Below are positions 7,820 to 7,860 of a DNA stretch of 7,860 bases, one piece after another. Under the pieces are notes generated by a model, which saw only the letters and a list, made by a program, of their open reading frames with translations, did not search any database and was not told the origin of the DNA. Within the stretch, counting starts at the first letter, position 1. The number at the start of each line of letters is the position of its first letter. Source of the DNA: Pseudomonadota bacterium (GTDB lineage: Bacteria > Pseudomonadota > Gammaproteobacteria > DAOUQR01); NCBI GenBank assembly GCA_030625525.1, contig DAOUQR010000039.1, positions 1 to 7,860 on the forward strand, read 5' to 3'. A program made the translations under genes and the position numbers.

Positions 7820-7852
7820 TCACAGCCGCGCATGCAGAGAGCGCAGCTGTGA
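7820..7852 (+). repeat. Stem-loop downstream of the pilV-like gene
   Basis: TCACAGC (7820-7826) pairs with GCTGTGA (7846-7852). After one C/A mismatch the stem continues with GCGC (7828-7831) to GCGC (7841-7844), leaving a 9-nt loop. This is a stable GC-containing hairpin 12 nt after the stop codon. No T-run follows in the 8 bases that remain, so it is not shown to be a terminator; mRNA 3' protection or attenuation before a following pilus gene is possible. Confidence 0.5.
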
Positions 7853-7860
7853 ACCGTAAG

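Overview
The window reads as ordinary, AT-leaning gammaproteobacterial chromosome. Gene content (accA, tilS, pyrG, kdsA, queC, a Fis-family regulator and a PilV-type minor prepilin) fits a Gram-negative with LPS, queuosine and type IV pili. The accA-tilS-pyrG-kdsA order and the Fis/type IV pilus content make me think of Legionellales or relatives, but this is inferred from gene content and not from a search. I see no mobile element, CRISPR array, rRNA, tRNA or classical defence system.

Layout. Bases 1-116 hold no gene. From 117 to 5580 everything is on the minus strand, read right to left: accA (fatty-acid synthesis), tilS (tRNA-Ile lysidine), pyrG (CTP synthase), kdsA (KDO-8-phosphate synthase), then a small membrane-anchored protein with RTX-like calcium-binding motifs. 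Gaps are short (11, 94, 2 and 62 nt), so this looks like one operon with an internal promoter before pyrG. From 5712 to 7807 the genes are on the plus strand: queC, fis and a pilV-like prepilin gene. The divergent gap 5581-5711 carries an extended -10 promoter for queC. fis has its own near-consensus sigma-70 promoter starting 3 nt after the queC stop codon.

How the genes relate. kdsA and pyrG together feed LPS: KDO is activated with CTP, so CTP synthase next to KDO-8-P synthase makes metabolic sense. tilS and queC are both PP-loop enzymes whose products act at the wobble position of tRNA. accA adds the fatty-acid arm of envelope synthesis.

Most interesting signals. (1) The pyrG leader: an extended -10 promoter places the start at CCCG, and these bases pair with the GGG in front of the pyrG start codon, followed by U6. 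The layout resembles the CTP-sensing start-site switch of enterobacterial pyrC/pyrD, and also resembles an attenuator. (2) KdsA has the Cys/His/Glu/Asp set of the metal-dependent class and lacks the Asn of the E. coli enzyme. (3) A 15-bp match to the Fis consensus lies just downstream of the fis promoter, suggesting autoregulation. (4) The RTX-like small protein after kdsA, and the four-cysteine C-terminal extension of the PilV-like protein, are the least explained proteins here.
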